Shown here piece by piece: positions 61,182-64,000 of a stretch of 64,000 bases of DNA. Position 1 is the first letter of the stretch. Each line of letters begins with the position of its first letter. This DNA is from Bursaphelenchus xylophilus (taxonomy: Eukaryota; Nematoda; Chromadorea; Rhabditida; Aphelenchoididae): positions 8,184,001 through 8,248,000 of the forward strand of contig CAJFCV020000001.1 of the NCBI GenBank assembly GCA_904066235.2, in the 5' to 3' direction. Made by a program: the position numbers and the translations under genes. Under the pieces are notes generated by a model. The model made no database searches, was not told where the DNA came from, and was given only the letters and a program-made list of their open reading frames with translations.

Positions 61182-62183
61182 TTATTTTTTATACTTCTGA
61201 ATACCGGATTCGCTCATAATGCAAATGTGATTCAGATCACGGAACTTCTGATTGTAATCCAGGCCAAAACCAACAATAAACTTATCGGGAATGCTGAAGG
61301 CAACAAAGTCTTCTTGCACTTGCACTTTCCTGGGTAATCTCTTGGACAAAAGAAGACCAGTCCAGATCTTCTTGGCTCCCAACTCCTTGATCGTGTGAAT
61401 CAAACGAGACATGGTCAACCCACTATCCACAATATCGTCAACAATCTGAGAAAGAACTACTCACAAAGTTAGAAAAACATACCAACACATTCTGGTCTCT
61501 CAACTCCTCCATGCTTGAAAGCCCGATGATCTGCAATTTGCCAGTGGATTCTGTATCTTCATAACTCTTGGCTCTGATGAAGTCTACAGTAAGGGGATTA
61601 TTACATTGATGTCGGGCAACAGATAACTCATCGACCAGGGTTGTAAAAAAGCGATAAGATCCCTTCAAAACACACAAGAGAGTGACCGGCTGATCTCCAA
61701 TTTGCGTATGGATCTCCCGAGCCAACTGTCGAATTCTGTCGTTTATAAGGCCCTTAGGGATAATGACTGATTTAAGATCGTCCTTGTAGCAATTGGGGAC
61801 GAGGAAGAGGTTGGTCGCGTACTGCAAAAAAATAGAGATCAGAGAGCTTCGCAACAGTGTCTGAATGATCCATCATTCATGGGAAACGACATTACAGCAA
61901 GTGGTCTCTCGGTTTCAGAACGTCGAGTGATAAATTTGCAGAAAGTATATGACTAAGGACTGTGTTAGATCAATAGATGTTCAGTCTACGATTAATCTAT
62001 TCCAAACATAAAGACAAAAGCAATAATATTATTATCATTCTTACATTACGTTAGTTTGCGCATGACAAACGATAGCTATCCAATTATTAGTGACTCAAAA
62101 AAACCACTATCGCCATGAAAACCTTCACAAAAAATTACCTCAAGATCATCAGGGATAGCAACACAATGAGTAGAGGAAGCCAT
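61182..62183 (-). CDS. HPRT1: Hypoxanthine-guanine phosphoribosyltransferase
   Basis: This cytosolic purine salvage enzyme makes IMP and GMP from hypoxanthine or guanine and PRPP. Three exons (62139-62183, 61483-61821, 61182-61445) total 648 nt, or 215 residues, against about 218 in human. Visible motifs are LFLVPNCYKDDLKSVIIPKG, LLCVLKGSYRFFTTLVDEL, the flexible-loop region TVDFIRAKSYEDTESTGKLQ, the PRPP-binding VLIVDDIVDSGLTM, the base-binding IPDKFIVGFGLDYNQKFRDL, and the C-terminal ICIMSESGIQKYK. All catalytic acidic residues of the PRPP motif are present. The start MASSTHCVAIPDD was preferred on length; an in-frame upstream ATG at 62294 would add 37 residues. Intron 1 (61822-62138, 317 nt) is long for this window. 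Confidence 0.94.
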
Positions 62184-62418
62184 TTTAGCCAGAATGCAAC
62201 GTAATCCTTCCCCAAAAGGCAATGGAAATGATCGGAGAGTACCCTTAACGCACTTTAAACGAATAGACTCCGCCCAATCTGTCCGCGTATTCATTTGGGA
62301 TCAAATTCACGTGTAATATTGGTGGGACTGACCTTCCTTCATCGACGATCTCATTCAACGGAAATGTTTATAACAACAAACCCAACAAAAAAATATAAAC
62401 AATTTTACTGCAACAAAA
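62184..62418. other. Gap between RIOK2 and HPRT, which are co-directional
   Basis: These 235 bp lie downstream of the RIOK2 stop and upstream of the chosen HPRT start. They include an open upstream extension in the HPRT frame. No obvious acceptor abuts the HPRT ATG, so operon structure is unsupported here. Confidence 0.35.

Positions 62419-64000
<1,582 letters not shown>

Noticed and set aside
62184..62294. Extended HPRT N terminus starting at 62294
   Set aside because: It would add 37 residues not seen in the family; the ATG at 62183 gives the standard length and the segment reads like 5' UTR.

Overview
This is a eukaryotic nuclear window, most likely from a nematode. The genes recognised have very short introns (about 30-50 nt), mostly with TTTTAG or TTTCAG acceptors. 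One gene pair is only 99 bp apart, with an acceptor-like TTTTTTAG directly abutting the downstream ATG, which looks like a trans-spliced operon. All assignments come from reading the sequence; no database search was run.

Left gene block (1-15041): a COX4 gene cut by the left edge (-), a PDZ-SH3-guanylate-kinase MAGUK (-), a small DH-only RhoGEF (-), an ERp44-type ER thioredoxin protein with a C-terminal KDEL (+), the COQ1/PDSS1 polyprenyl diphosphate synthase (+), and the meiotic MutS homologue MSH5 (-). Several introns and intergenic gaps here hold inverted-repeat transposons: a 1.5-kb Tc1-like element inside the ERp44 gene, a 194-bp MITE inside the RhoGEF gene, and nested elements near 3.9-4.4 kb and 15.2-16.8 kb.

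Middle (17706-54462): a giant satellite array with a unit of about 159-160 bp and roughly 220 units. An assembly gap of exactly 100 N (17860-17959) breaks it, and the single unit left of the gap is inverted relative to the rest. The array is built of sequence-variant domains and multi-unit higher-order repeats. Two copies of a 592-bp inverted-repeat element sit in it at the same satellite phase. The long minus-strand reading frames in the array are a by-product of the 159-bp (3 x 53) period.

Right gene block (55220-64000): CIAO1 (+) and POLR1B (+) in an operon-like pair, HPRT (-), and RIOK2 (-) running off the right edge. A third copy of the 592-bp family sits in a POLR1B intron, exactly at the splice acceptor.

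The most notable signal is a set of short transposons with terminal inverted repeats that begin CAAGG and make 3-bp target duplications (TCA or TTA). Members with an intact core carry a tRNA-like module (Pol III box A and box B) between the inverted repeats. At least two subfamilies are present (CAAGGAAAG and CAAGGGAT), and the insertions have readable empty sites. A second notable signal is a ~469-bp repeat that ends about 45-55 bp upstream of the start codons of two unrelated genes, ERp44 and CIAO1.

The genes are conserved housekeeping functions: respiration, ubiquinone synthesis, ER redox quality control, Fe-S assembly, Pol I transcription, 40S ribosome maturation and purine salvage, plus meiotic crossover and cell polarity/signalling. 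They do not form one pathway.
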